Shown: piece after piece, positions 17,163 through 26,164 of the stretch
Layout of the letters: each line of letters starts with the position of its first letter
Numbering within the stretch: the first letter of the stretch is position 1
From: Flavobacteriaceae bacterium UBA3356
GTDB taxonomy: Bacteria > Bacteroidota > Bacteroidia > Flavobacteriales > Flavobacteriaceae
Assembly: GCA_002360635.1 (NCBI GenBank)
Contig: DEQW01000006.1
Coordinates: 292,117 to 356,116, forward strand
Length of the DNA: 64,000 nucleotides
Direction of reading: 5' to 3'
The notes under the pieces: generated by a model
Database searches by the model: none
Seen by the model: only the letters and a program-made list of their open reading frames with translations
What the model was told of the DNA's origin: nothing
Translations under genes and position numbers: made by a program

Positions 17163-19069
17163 TCTGCTTCTATAAAGTGAAGGTTTTCGTCGTATTTTAC
17201 AATATAAACGGCGTTATTTTGATAACCTGAAAGTAATTTATTGCTGTATTGAAATTTATTTTCAATGTACTCGGTAACAAAATCATTTTCACTGGCTTTA
17301 TAAACATCATCTGCCGATGCCAATCGTAACAATATATCATACGTAATATCAAAGCCTCGAACTGCATAACGGTTAGGCAGCACGCCATATTTATTTTTAT
17401 AACTGATTAAAAAAGGATCTTTTTCGTTGAAATCGTAACTCTTATTTACCGACGGAAATGTAAATTTCAACTTCGCCAAATGCATATTCGACACATCATG
17501 ATAATCGTAAGCTTTGTTTTTATCTAATGCTAACAACCGTAATTTATAATTATTAGGCATACCGTTTAAAAGCCCAACTACGTTACTAACCAAGACAGGG
17601 TCACTAGAAGCTAGAACCACCCAGTTTTCTCTTTCAGAATCAACCTTTGCAGCTATATCACGTTGGTATAAATACCCGCCTTCACGAGGTGACACTGTTT
17701 TTGCTGTAGGTATTTGAGAAATAACTTTTTGTTTTTCAGAATTGTGCTTCGCATCACTAATGATAATTAAGTTTTTTCCTACTGATTTTTCAACTAAATA
17801 ATCCATCATCCTTGCACGAAGCATATCATCTGTAGGCAACGTTTGAAAAAGATTAGGGTACATTCTAATATCTTTATTGCTTAAAGGTGAAAATACTGGA
17901 ATGTTATTGCTTCGTAGGTTAGCAGCTGCTTTGTCAACATTATTACTTAACAGCGGCCCAATTACGGCGTCAATATTTTTAAAATTATTACTTGCAATTA
18001 TATTCCCTACTTTAGTTGCACTTCTTTCAGTATCAAAAACCTGAAGATTTACAGAAATACCTTGGTCTTTTGCAAATTCTGTTGCCATTAGTACACCACT
18101 GTAAAAATCCAGTGCAATACGTAAAACAGAATTAGATTTTAACAGATCCTTATTAGAAGCTGTAGAGTCTGAAACCACTTCCCGAAGCTCGAATGGCAAT
18201 AAGACCGCAACATTTTTTACGGATTTATTTGAAATATAATTTTCTAAATTTACAAGAGTGGCTTTTTCAGTAACACCTACTGAGTTTTCTTTCGGTATCT
18301 TTAAAATCATCCCATCTTTTAACCCATCTTTTGCAAACGGGTTCAAGGCAATTATTTCTTCTTCTGAAAGACCTAATTTTACTTTTAAGCGGTAAAACCC
18401 TTCTTTGGGTTGTACTTCGTATAAGTCGTATTTTTCGTTATCAATGCTAGCGGATTCTGTTGTTGAAACATCCGGAACATTTAAAACGGTACCGATTGCA
18501 ATATTTTTATCAAGACCGGGATTAAGCTTTTTCAGTTCAGCAATGGTAGTATTATACTTTCTGGCAATACCGTAAATAGTTTCTTTGGGTGCTACCTTAT
18601 GTGTATTGGTTTCAGTATTTTTTGTGATTTCAGAAACAGTTGTTGTTGAAGTTATTTTTTTTGAAATAGGAATACGTATTTTCTCGCCTTTTTTAAGCTG
18701 TCTTGAATATAGCTCCTTATTATATTTCTTTATATCATCTTGCGAAACATTATATTCCTGCGAAATGCTGAAAAGGGTTTCTTTACGTTTAACGCGGTGC
18801 ATTTTAAATTTCACATCATTAGTACCTGAACTCGATATCACATTTGAAGCGTTTGGTAAAATAATGATGGTATTGGTCCCAATTCCGTTTTTGGCATCTG
18901 GGTTTAACCTGTAAATAGCACTCTCAGAAATTCCGTATCGTTGAGCGATACTGTAAACAGTCTCGCCTTTTTCTACTTTATGGCTCTTGTACTGCTGCTG
19001 TTGTTGCGTTGCTATACCACAACCCATATTGAGCGTACATATAAAAAAAAGGAATATAAAATGCTTCAA
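17159..19069 (-). CDS. LysM-domain lipoprotein with periplasmic-binding-protein-like domain
   Basis: 636 aa. The signal peptide ends in a probable lipobox (LNMGC, Cys17). LysM repeats lie at about 30-72, 90-135 and 157-199, with a fourth, weaker copy at 216-260, each with the (V/K)E-KGETVYSIAQRYG and N-x-x-x-IPxG pattern that binds peptidoglycan. Residues about 285-630 resemble type 1 periplasmic binding proteins (NVAVLLPF..., IDAVIGPLLSNNVDKAAANLRSNNIPVFSPLSN, FDITYDILLRLA). It probably ties a ligand-sensing or scaffold domain to the cell wall. Immediately downstream of guaA (30 bp) and coupled to osmC. Confidence 0.85.
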   Translation of the reverse strand: MKHFIFLFFICTLNMGCGIATQQQQQYKSHKVEKGETVYSIAQRYGISESAIYRLNPDAKNGIGTNTIIILPNASNVISSSGTNDVKFKMHRVKRKETLFSISQEYNVSQDDIKKYNKELYSRQLKKGEKIRIPISKKITSTTTVSEITKNTETNTHKVAPKETIYGIARKYNTTIAELKKLNPGLDKNIAIGTVLNVPDVSTTESASIDNEKYDLYEVQPKEGFYRLKVKLGLSEEEIIALNPFAKDGLKDGMILKIPKENSVGVTEKATLVNLENYISNKSVKNVAVLLPFELREVVSDSTASNKDLLKSNSVLRIALDFYSGVLMATEFAKDQGISVNLQVFDTERSATKVGNIIASNNFKNIDAVIGPLLSNNVDKAAANLRSNNIPVFSPLSNKDIRMYPNLFQTLPTDDMLRARMMDYLVEKSVGKNLIIISDAKHNSEKQKVISQIPTAKTVSPREGGYLYQRDIAAKVDSERENWVVLASSDPVLVSNVVGLLNGMPNNYKLRLLALDKNKAYDYHDVSNMHLAKLKFTFPSVNKSYDFNEKDPFLISYKNKYGVLPNRYAVRGFDITYDILLRLASADDVYKASENDFVTEYIENKFQYSNKLLSGYQNNAVYIVKYDENLHFIEAE

Positions 19070-19099
19070 AATGATTTGTTTAAGTTTTATAAATAAACC

Positions 19100-20629
19100 C
19101 TACTCCCATTCAATGGTTGCCGGTGGTTTGGAACTAATATCATACACTACTCTATTAACGCCTTTTACCCGGTTTATTATATGATTACTTGTTTCTTGTA
19201 AAAATTCGTATGGTAAATTAACCCAATCTGCAGTCATTCCATCGGTAGATTCTACCGCTCGCAACGCAACTACTTTTTCATACGTACGCTCATCACCCAT
19301 CACTCCAACACTTTGCACAGGAAGTAAAATAGCTCCAGCTTGCCATACTTTATCGTATAAATTCCACTTTCTGAGTCCATTAATAAAAATGGCATCTACT
19401 TCTTGTAAGATACGAACTTTTTCAGCGGTAATATCACCTAAAATACGAATGGCCAATCCAGGTCCTGGAAATGGATGCCTTCCTAAAAGCTTCTTATCTA
19501 TTCCCATTTCGGCTCCTACACGGCGTACCTCATCTTTAAAAAGCATGCGTAAAGGTTCTACCACTTTCAGTTTCATGAAATCTGGCAAACCGCCTACGTT
19601 GTGATGTGATTTAATGGTTACCGAAGGGCCGTTCACCGATACACTTTCAATAACATCGGGATAAATAGTCCCCTGTGCCAACCAATCTACATCTTGCACT
19701 TGGTGCGCTTCATCATCAAACACTTCAATAAAAGCATTACCTATTGCTTTCCGTTTTAATTCAGGGTCGCTTATATCTTTTAAAGCTTCCAAAAAGCGTA
19801 CCGAAGCATCAACTCCTTTTACGTTTAAGCCCATATCCTTATACTGAGATAGGACATCGCTGAATTCATTTTTCCGAAGCAATCCGTTATTAACAAAAAT
19901 ACAATAAAGGTTTTTTCCTATCGCTTTGTGTAACAGGATAGCAGCTACTGTAGAATCTACACCACCGCTTAACCCTAACACTACTTTATCATCGCCTAAT
20001 TGTTCTTTAAGCGCATCAACTGTCGTGTCTACAAAAGCAGCAGGAGTCCAGCTTTGCTCAACACCAGCAATATGCACTAAAAAGTTTTCTAGCAATTGCT
20101 TCCCGTCTGTTGTGTGATATACTTCTGGGTGAAACTGAATGGCATAAATTTGCTCTCCTTCAACACGATAAGCAGCATTCATAACATCTGGGGTACTTGC
20201 CAAACGGATTCCGTTTTCTGGCAATTTTGCAATCGTATCACTGTGGCTCATCCAAACCTGAGTGCCTTCTTGAATATTATCGAAAAGAGATTCATCAGCT
20301 TTTATCATGGAAAGTTTGGCGCGACCGTATTCCCTGATGTTCGATGGCTCTACACTACCACCGTTAAAGTGGGCGATATACTGAGCTCCATAACAAACCG
20401 CCAACATAGGCAATTTGCCTTTTATACGGGACAAATCTGGGTGTGGTGCATCTTCGGCGCGTACCGAAAACGGACTCCCCGATAGGATCACGGCTTTAAA
20501 CTCTTCTAAACTTTCTGGAATATTGTGGTAAGGGTGGATTTCGCAGTAAATGTTCAACTCACGCACACGTCGTGCTATTAGCTGTGTGTACTGCGAACCA
20601 AAATCTAAAATAAGGACGTTGTTTTGCAT
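19100..20629 (-). CDS. guaA: GMP synthase (glutamine-hydrolysing)
   Basis: 509 aa. Converts XMP to GMP. The amidotransferase domain has Cys79 (AVCYGAQ), His167 and Glu169 (FHPEV); the ATP pyrophosphatase PP-loop SGGVDST is at 221-227; the dimerisation domain ends in the conserved DISSKPPATIEWE. Start ATG 20629 gives MQNNVLILDFGSQYTQ; a slightly longer frame uses a TTG inside the -7 box and is rejected. The -7 box ends only three bases before the ATG. Confidence 0.97.
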   Translation of the reverse strand: MQNNVLILDFGSQYTQLIARRVRELNIYCEIHPYHNIPESLEEFKAVILSGSPFSVRAEDAPHPDLSRIKGKLPMLAVCYGAQYIAHFNGGSVEPSNIREYGRAKLSMIKADESLFDNIQEGTQVWMSHSDTIAKLPENGIRLASTPDVMNAAYRVEGEQIYAIQFHPEVYHTTDGKQLLENFLVHIAGVEQSWTPAAFVDTTVDALKEQLGDDKVVLGLSGGVDSTVAAILLHKAIGKNLYCIFVNNGLLRKNEFSDVLSQYKDMGLNVKGVDASVRFLEALKDISDPELKRKAIGNAFIEVFDDEAHQVQDVDWLAQGTIYPDVIESVSVNGPSVTIKSHHNVGGLPDFMKLKVVEPLRMLFKDEVRRVGAEMGIDKKLLGRHPFPGPGLAIRILGDITAEKVRILQEVDAIFINGLRKWNLYDKVWQAGAILLPVQSVGVMGDERTYEKVVALRAVESTDGMTADWVNLPYEFLQETSNHIINRVKGVNRVVYDISSKPPATIEWE

Positions 20630-20632
20630 AGG

Positions 20633-20640
20633 CAAAAATA
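20633..20640 (-). promoter_or_regulatory. -7 box (TATTTTTG) of guaA
   Basis: An exact TAnnTTTG match on the minus strand, three bases from the ATG at 20629, implying a leaderless transcript. Confidence 0.55.
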
Positions 20641-20704
20641 ATTGAAAAATAAGGTTAGGAAAACCTAATCCCTGTTTTTTTATAAAATTTTAAGTTTTTG
20701 TTTC

Positions 20705-21730
20705 TCATTCCCAACCCAGTGTTGCGCTTATAGGGTAATGGTCCGAAAACGATTTATCTATTGTATTGAATTTTAATACCTCAAAATTTTCTGAGGCCAA
20801 TATATAATCAATCCGCATAGGGTAAAAATCAAATTTAAAAGTAGTACCAATACCATTGCCTCTCTTTAAAAAGGCATCGATCATATTAGCAGTCATGCTT
20901 TTATAGATATATGAAAACGATGTATTATTAAAGTCGCCCATAACCACCGTTTTATAAGGGCTTTTTGCTTTGTGTTTATTAATTTCGGCTATTTGTCCTT
21001 CTTGTTTTACAAAAGCATCGGTGATACGTCTTCGCAATCTGGTTTTATCATTTTCTTGCAAGTAACTCACTCTAGGCTTAATGCCCATAGACTGTAAATG
21101 AACATTATAAACCCTTAGTGTATCCTCACCTTTAACAACATCTGCGTAAATGGCATTATTAGATGTTTCAGAAAAGTTGAATGCTCCTTTATTTATAATG
21201 GGATACTTTGAAAAAATAGCATGACCCAATTTATTCTTTTCTTTAAAGTTTATATATTGATAAGGGTATTTTGAAAAATCCACTTTGTTTTGAATATAAT
21301 ATTCTTGCACCGAAATAACGTCTGGTTTTTCTTCTTTTATAATTTCAGAAAAAGTTTTTGACACCTCTTCGGAAGCGGGGTTATCCTCGTAAGCATTAAA
21401 TAATCGTACATTATAGGAAAGTACACTCAACGTGTTTTTATTTTCGGAAGCATCTTCTTCCGAAGAAATTTCAAAAAAAGGATTGAAATAAAAATAAGCA
21501 ATCACTAAAATAATGGTTGACACCAGAAATTGTTTTTTCATTCTTATTAGCCAATAGACAGCAAAAAGAATATTCAATAGAATTAAAGGAGAAACTAATA
21601 AACTTAACAGTGAGAGCGTCGGGAATTTTGACGGCGGCAAATATGGCAATACAAATGATAGTAATAGCAAAAACGCCACCAGCGAGTTACCCCAGAATAA
21701 AACTTTAGATATCAGCCCCCCTTTTTTCAC
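20705..21730 (-). CDS. Membrane-anchored endonuclease/exonuclease/phosphatase family protein
   Basis: 341 aa. Three N-terminal membrane helices (about 9-30, 37-62 and 68-86) precede an EEP-fold domain (from about 100). Catalytic-type motifs are SYNVRLFN, Glu in VISVQEYYI, GDFNNTSFSYIYKSM and the closing SFSDHYPISATL with the acid-base Asp-His pair. EEP enzymes cleave phosphodiesters in nucleic acids, lipids or inositol phosphates; the substrate is unknown. With the active domain after the third helix, it may face either side of the membrane. It follows the rhomboid genes with a 2-bp gap, in the same operon. Confidence 0.88.
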   Translation of the reverse strand: MKKGGLISKVLFWGNSLVAFLLLLSFVLPYLPPSKFPTLSLLSLLVSPLILLNILFAVYWLIRMKKQFLVSTIILVIAYFYFNPFFEISSEEDASENKNTLSVLSYNVRLFNAYEDNPASEEVSKTFSEIIKEEKPDVISVQEYYIQNKVDFSKYPYQYINFKEKNKLGHAIFSKYPIINKGAFNFSETSNNAIYADVVKGEDTLRVYNVHLQSMGIKPRVSYLQENDKTRLRRRITDAFVKQEGQIAEINKHKAKSPYKTVVMGDFNNTSFSYIYKSMTANMIDAFLKRGNGIGTTFKFDFYPMRIDYILASENFEVLKFNTIDKSFSDHYPISATLGWE

Positions 21731-21732
21731 TG

Positions 21733-22605
21733 TTAGTCGTCTTTTCCAGCTTTAAATAAAAAGTCTTTTTCGGCTTTCGTTAAACTATCATAGCCACTTT
21801 TACCAATTTTGTCTAAAATTTCGTCAATCTTTTTCTGATTATCATTTTTAGCATCGGTAGTTGTTCTTTTTGAAGCTGTTTTTTTATTGCGGTGTACTTT
21901 GGTAAATGGTTTCTTTTTTCGGGGTTTAAACAAGTTTTCTACCCAATCGATTAAGTTTTCAAACCACTTACCTATATCGTTCCCTTTCTGAAGCTGTCGT
22001 GCATATACAAAACCGAATATAGCCCCACCAATATGCGCTAAAAGGCCACCGATGTTGTCACTTTTGGACAAAAAGACCATAAGTAACACCAATGTCAAGA
22101 CAATTTGCCATAATTTAATACGGAACCTAAAAATCATTACCTCTGCATTTGGAGTATAGGTGGCAATAAAGACCATAATAGCTATCACCGCTCCCGAAGC
22201 TCCAATCAATCTAGTAGCAATGGGTTCTTTCAAAGCAGGAAAAACACTAAATGCTGTTACATAGAGCAATCCACCAAAAAAAGCGCCCAACAAATAGATG
22301 GTTAAAAACTGTTTTTCACTAAAGAGATTGAGCACAAAACGCCCAAACCAATAAAGGAACAAAATATTGAACAGAATATGGCGAAATCCAGAATGTAAAA
22401 AAGCATATGTAAACAAGGACCAAGGCTGTAACAGAACATCCCCAAAACTTTCCGGTAAAGAAAACCATTCGGTAAGGTTAACTTCCTTCATATCCGAGAA
22501 AAACACCAACAGCTGAACCGCCAAAAAAATGACTGCATTGATAGCAATCAGTTTGATGATGATGCTTGAAGTTTTAAATTGATATTTTAAGCTGTTCGTA
22601 TCCAT
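21733..22605 (-). CDS. Rhomboid family intramembrane serine protease (second copy)
   Basis: 290 aa, six membrane helices. The catalytic dyad is Ser137 (LIGASGAVIAI) and His191 (LLAHIGGAIFGF); the helix-2 motif LHSGFRHILFN (70-80) is also present. A basic, Lys/Thr-rich cytoplasmic tail of ~80 residues (KPRKKKPFTKVHRNKK ... ILDKIGKSGYDSLTKAEKDFLFKAGKDD) is longer than in the neighbouring copy; its end resembles the C-terminal motif seen on many Bacteroidota rhomboids. It cleaves membrane proteins within the bilayer; targets unknown. Two bp downstream of the other rhomboid gene. Confidence 0.92.
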   Translation of the reverse strand: MDTNSLKYQFKTSSIIIKLIAINAVIFLAVQLLVFFSDMKEVNLTEWFSLPESFGDVLLQPWSLFTYAFLHSGFRHILFNILFLYWFGRFVLNLFSEKQFLTIYLLGAFFGGLLYVTAFSVFPALKEPIATRLIGASGAVIAIMVFIATYTPNAEVMIFRFRIKLWQIVLTLVLLMVFLSKSDNIGGLLAHIGGAIFGFVYARQLQKGNDIGKWFENLIDWVENLFKPRKKKPFTKVHRNKKTASKRTTTDAKNDNQKKIDEILDKIGKSGYDSLTKAEKDFLFKAGKDD

Positions 22606-22607
22606 TG

Positions 22608-23342
22608 TTAATTCCAGCGATGTGAATCAAAACTATTTTTTTTCCAATAGTAGGCCATAATAAAGCCAAATATAGCCCCACCAATATGTGCCCAATGTGC
22701 AATTCCAAAAGGTGATCCCGTAATTCCGAAGAACAAGTCTCCAGCTATAATCAAGGGAATAAAATATTTCGCTTTTATAGGAATTGGTAGAAATATAAGC
22801 ATCAGTTCAATATTGGGGAACATCAACCCAAACGCTACGAGTATTCCATAAATTGCACCTGATGCACCAACGGCGGGTGTATTGAAATTATTATACAATG
22901 TTTGAATGGTTTCCTTTGAAACACTTTCCAATATTCCTGAGTTATATTGTCCGGTTTCCAGCAAAGTCATTATTTGCGATTGGTCCATTCCTGCTGCCAT
23001 CAACGCATCGTAACCACTGTGTATTTGGTAATAATTAACCAAAGTATGGATTAATGCGGCTCCAAAACCTGCCGAAAAATAGAAAAACAAGAACTTTTTC
23101 TGTCCCCAGCGCATTTCCAACGGTGAACCAAAAGCCCACAAAGCATACATATTAAAAAGAATATGCATAAAATTACCATGCATAAACATGTGGGTAAGCG
23201 GTTGCCAAATTTGAAAACTTGGGTTCTCAAAATAAAAAAGTGAAAACAACTTGTACGCCAAATCACCCGACATTAAAGTTCCTACAAAACAAATGACGTT
23301 TATAATGATTAAAACCTTAACGGTTTCGGTTATTCTTCCCAT
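22608..23342 (-). CDS. Rhomboid family intramembrane serine protease (first copy)
   Basis: 244 aa with six membrane helices. Catalytic Ser161 (VGASGAIYGILVAFG) and His219 (AHWAHIGGAIFGF). The helix-2 signature HMFMHGNFMHILFNMYALW is at 51-69. An insertion of ~50 residues between helices 3 and 4 (about 106-155, HSGYDALMAAGMDQ...) forms an extra-membrane loop. The start ATG directly follows the mutL stop codon (TAA-ATG), so translation is coupled to mutL. A paralogue follows immediately. Confidence 0.93.
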   Translation of the reverse strand: MGRITETVKVLIIINVICFVGTLMSGDLAYKLFSLFYFENPSFQIWQPLTHMFMHGNFMHILFNMYALWAFGSPLEMRWGQKKFLFFYFSAGFGAALIHTLVNYYQIHSGYDALMAAGMDQSQIMTLLETGQYNSGILESVSKETIQTLYNNFNTPAVGASGAIYGILVAFGLMFPNIELMLIFLPIPIKAKYFIPLIIAGDLFFGITGSPFGIAHWAHIGGAIFGFIMAYYWKKNSFDSHRWN

Positions 23343-25193
23343 TTACATAAATTTTTTATCAAAGTCGTTGGCATCTAATGTCACCAAAACCGGTCTGTTA
23401 CTTGGCGACACACTAGGTTCTTTACAAGCAAACAATTGGTGTACTAAATGCAATTGTGCTTCTTGCTTTAAAGGTGTCCCCGTTTTTACCGCCATATTTT
23501 TTGCCATGCTTTTTGCCAATAAATCATTTTGGCTAAAGCCTGCATCTGGCACTTCTTCTTTAATATCTTTTACTAATTGCGTTAACACATTTTCAACTTG
23601 ACTTTCAGCTATTGAAACAGGGATACCACTAATTTCAACGCTTCCATTTTTTATTTCTGAAAAAACAAAACCCGTATGCTCCAATTGCTCTTTTAAATCT
23701 TCCAAAAAGACCAAATCAGGATTTGAAAAATTTAATTGCAACGGAAATAACAGTTGCTGACTTACTGCTTCCTGCACAGTAATATTTTTCAATAATTCTT
23801 CGTATAAAATACGTTGGTGTGCCAAATGTTGATGTACCACTAACATTCCGCTTTTAATCGGGCTGATGATGTATTTATTCTGAAGCTGAAACGTGACCCG
23901 TAAGTTTTCTTCTTGATCGGTTTCAAAGAGACTTCCAGAAACTTCCTCGCTTTCAAATTCAATGCTTTCATTTTTATCTACTGTTGCAGTTTCATCATGT
24001 AAGCCTGTGTACAACGACTCCCAAGAAGCCGATGTTTTTTTCTCTCGCTTAAAAGGAAACGTTATGTTTTTTTGTTTTGGCTCACCCCTAAAAGGGTTAA
24101 AGTCTCTATCTACATCAATAGTTGGCGCAACAGGTGATTTTTTACTGTATTCGTAAGGTGTATCAAAGCCTGTATCTTTTTCAAAATCAAGAACTGGAGC
24201 AATACTAAACTGTCCTAAACTATGTTTAATAGTCGCTCGAAGCATCGCATAGATAGCATGCTCATCGTCAAATTTAATTTCAGTTTTTGTGGGATGTATG
24301 TTTATATCGATGCTTTTGGTATCAACTTCTAAAAACAAAAAATACCCTGGATTGGCCCCGTCTTTTAATAAGCCTTCAAAAGCAGTATTAACTGCGTGAT
24401 GTAAGTAAGAGCTCTTTATAAAACGGTTGTTAACGAAGAAGAACTGTTCGCCCCTGCTTTTTTTGGCGTACTCTGGCTTAATTACAAATCCGTTTATTTT
24501 TAGCATTTCGGTTTCTTCAGAAACGGGAACGAGTTTTTCGTTCATTTTATTTCCGAAGATATTTACAATGCGCTGTCTTTCGTTGCTAGAGGGAAGGTTA
24601 AAAACATCGCTTCCGTTGTGCAACATTAAAAACTCTATTTGCGGATGAGCCAAAGCAACCCGATGAAACTCATCGATAATATGCCGGGTTTCTACATTGT
24701 TACTTTTTAAAAAATTGCGGCGCGCGGGAATGTTATAAAACAGGTTTTTTACTGAAATTGTCGTGCCTTTGGTGACCACTTCGGGTTCTTGCTCGGTCAC
24801 TTCGCTGCCTTCAATGGTAATTTTCGTGCCAATTTCAGCAGCTTCGGTTTTGGTTTTGAGCTCTACATGAGCAATTGCGGCAATAGATGCCAAAGCTTCG
24901 CCACGAAATCCTTTAGTGTGCAGATTAAAAAGATCGTCTGCCGATTTTATTTTTGAAGTTGCATGCCGTTCAAAGCTTAACCGGGCATCGGTCGTGCTCA
25001 TCCCAATACCGTTGTCAATTACTTGGATGAGTGTTTTACCGGCATCTTTTACCACTAACTTTATGGAGGTTGCTTGTGCATCAATTGCATTTTCCAATAA
25101 TTCTTTTACCACAGAGGCTGGGCGCTGTACCACTTCTCCCGCTGCTATTTGATTGGCGACGTGATCCGGTAAAAGTTGAATGATGTCGGTCAT
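23343..25193 (-). CDS. mutL: DNA mismatch repair protein MutL
   Basis: 616 aa. The N-terminal GHKL ATPase has ELLENAIDAQATSIK, DNGIGM, RHATSKI and GFRGEALASI (residues ~30-100). The linker (about 335-430) is variable, followed by the C-terminal dimerisation domain. At the position of the metal-binding DQHA-x2-E-x4-E endonuclease motif the sequence reads HQHLAHQRILYE (about 453-464), so the Asp and the first Glu are missing and nicking activity is not expected. Downstream genes are two rhomboids and an EEP protein; upstream is a 98-aa membrane protein. Confidence 0.96.
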   Translation of the reverse strand: MTDIIQLLPDHVANQIAAGEVVQRPASVVKELLENAIDAQATSIKLVVKDAGKTLIQVIDNGIGMSTTDARLSFERHATSKIKSADDLFNLHTKGFRGEALASIAAIAHVELKTKTEAAEIGTKITIEGSEVTEQEPEVVTKGTTISVKNLFYNIPARRNFLKSNNVETRHIIDEFHRVALAHPQIEFLMLHNGSDVFNLPSSNERQRIVNIFGNKMNEKLVPVSEETEMLKINGFVIKPEYAKKSRGEQFFFVNNRFIKSSYLHHAVNTAFEGLLKDGANPGYFLFLEVDTKSIDINIHPTKTEIKFDDEHAIYAMLRATIKHSLGQFSIAPVLDFEKDTGFDTPYEYSKKSPVAPTIDVDRDFNPFRGEPKQKNITFPFKREKKTSASWESLYTGLHDETATVDKNESIEFESEEVSGSLFETDQEENLRVTFQLQNKYIISPIKSGMLVVHQHLAHQRILYEELLKNITVQEAVSQQLLFPLQLNFSNPDLVFLEDLKEQLEHTGFVFSEIKNGSVEISGIPVSIAESQVENVLTQLVKDIKEEVPDAGFSQNDLLAKSMAKNMAVKTGTPLKQEAQLHLVHQLFACKEPSVSPSNRPVLVTLDANDFDKKFM

Positions 25194-25198
25194 TGGCT

Positions 25199-25495
25199 TT
25201 AATAGAAAATTGACAGGTCAAAATCGATGATATAGAGGAAAAGAAGAATTAAGACGGCTATTATTATCAAAATAGTAGAGTTAAAAGCACCATTATTACG
25301 ATTGCGACTTTTTAATCTTACGTTTTTCCACTGTCCGCTAAAATCACTTTCATTAAAAGTATCTGCATACGCATCAATTTTAGTAGCATGTTTTCCTTCT
25401 GAAATTTCTTCTTTTCCCTTATAATAACGCGGTGTATAGTTAAAACGGTTATTACCTTTTAACTTTTTTATAATTGTAAATTTTATTGGCCCCAT
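25199..25495 (-). CDS. Small membrane protein often labelled 'riboflavin synthase subunit beta'
   Basis: 98 aa from ATG 25495; a longer frame has no supporting signal. The sequence has the pattern seen in many Flavobacteriia next to ribH: a basic N-terminus with FNYTPRYYKGKEE, a charged middle, and one C-terminal membrane helix ending LILLFLYIIDFDLSIFY. Databases often call it riboflavin synthase subunit beta, apparently by confusion with its ribH neighbour; nothing in it resembles a lumazine or riboflavin synthase. Function unknown. It lies 170 bp after ribH and 5 bp before mutL. Confidence 0.75.
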   Translation of the reverse strand: MGPIKFTIIKKLKGNNRFNYTPRYYKGKEEISEGKHATKIDAYADTFNESDFSGQWKNVRLKSRNRNNGAFNSTILIIIAVLILLFLYIIDFDLSIFY

Positions 25496-25665
25496 AACGT
25501 ATTTCAAATATAATAAATTAAGGCTGTTTAAACAGTTAAAAGCCTTACCAATTAAATAAACAATATCTATACCAAAAACTTCGCATTGCTTATTGATAGT
25601 ATCAGATATTAACAAAGATTTGATGCTTTGTCAAATATTAAGCTGTCTCGATTTTTTTTAGAAAA

Positions 25666-26163
25666 CTAAAACTTAGCATCTTCACGAAGCTGGGCCATTT
25701 TTATAGCAGCTATGGCAGCTTCACTTCCTTTATTGCCGTGTTTACCACCGCTACGGTCTATGGATTGTTGCATATTATTATCGGTAAGCACACAGAAAAT
25801 AACAGGGATGTCGCTTTGCACATTAAGGTCTTTTATGCCCTGGGTTACGCCATCGCACACAAAATCGAAGTGTTTTGTCTCGCCTTGAATTACACTGCCA
25901 ATGGCAATGACGGCATCGAGCATATCGTAGCTTTGCTGCATTTTTTTACAGCCATAAATTAACTCGAAACTTCCAGGGACGTTCCAGCGGACTATATTTT
26001 CTTTTACGCCACCACAATCTAAAATAGCATCGAAAGCACCTTGAAACAAACCTTCGGTTATATTGTCATTCCATTCTGAAACAACAATCCCAAACCGAAA
26101 GTTCTTCGCGTTTGGGATTGTTGCTTTATCATAATGTGATAAATTTTTATTTTCTGTTGCCAT
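25666..26163 (-). CDS. ribH: 6,7-dimethyl-8-ribityllumazine synthase
   Basis: 165 aa. Condenses 5-amino-6-ribitylaminouracil with dihydroxybutanone phosphate in riboflavin synthesis. Motifs: FGIVVSEWNDNITEGLFQGA near residue 23, NIVRWNVPGSFELI, AVIAIGSVIQGETKHFDFVCDGV with the catalytic His, and IPVIFCVLTDNNMQQSIDRSGGKHGNKGSEAA. Forms icosahedral shells in many species. The upstream TPR gene ends 1 bp before it, so the two are cotranscribed. Confidence 0.96.
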   Translation of the reverse strand: MATENKNLSHYDKATIPNAKNFRFGIVVSEWNDNITEGLFQGAFDAILDCGGVKENIVRWNVPGSFELIYGCKKMQQSYDMLDAVIAIGSVIQGETKHFDFVCDGVTQGIKDLNVQSDIPVIFCVLTDNNMQQSIDRSGGKHGNKGSEAAIAAIKMAQLREDAKF

Positions 26164-26164
26164 A

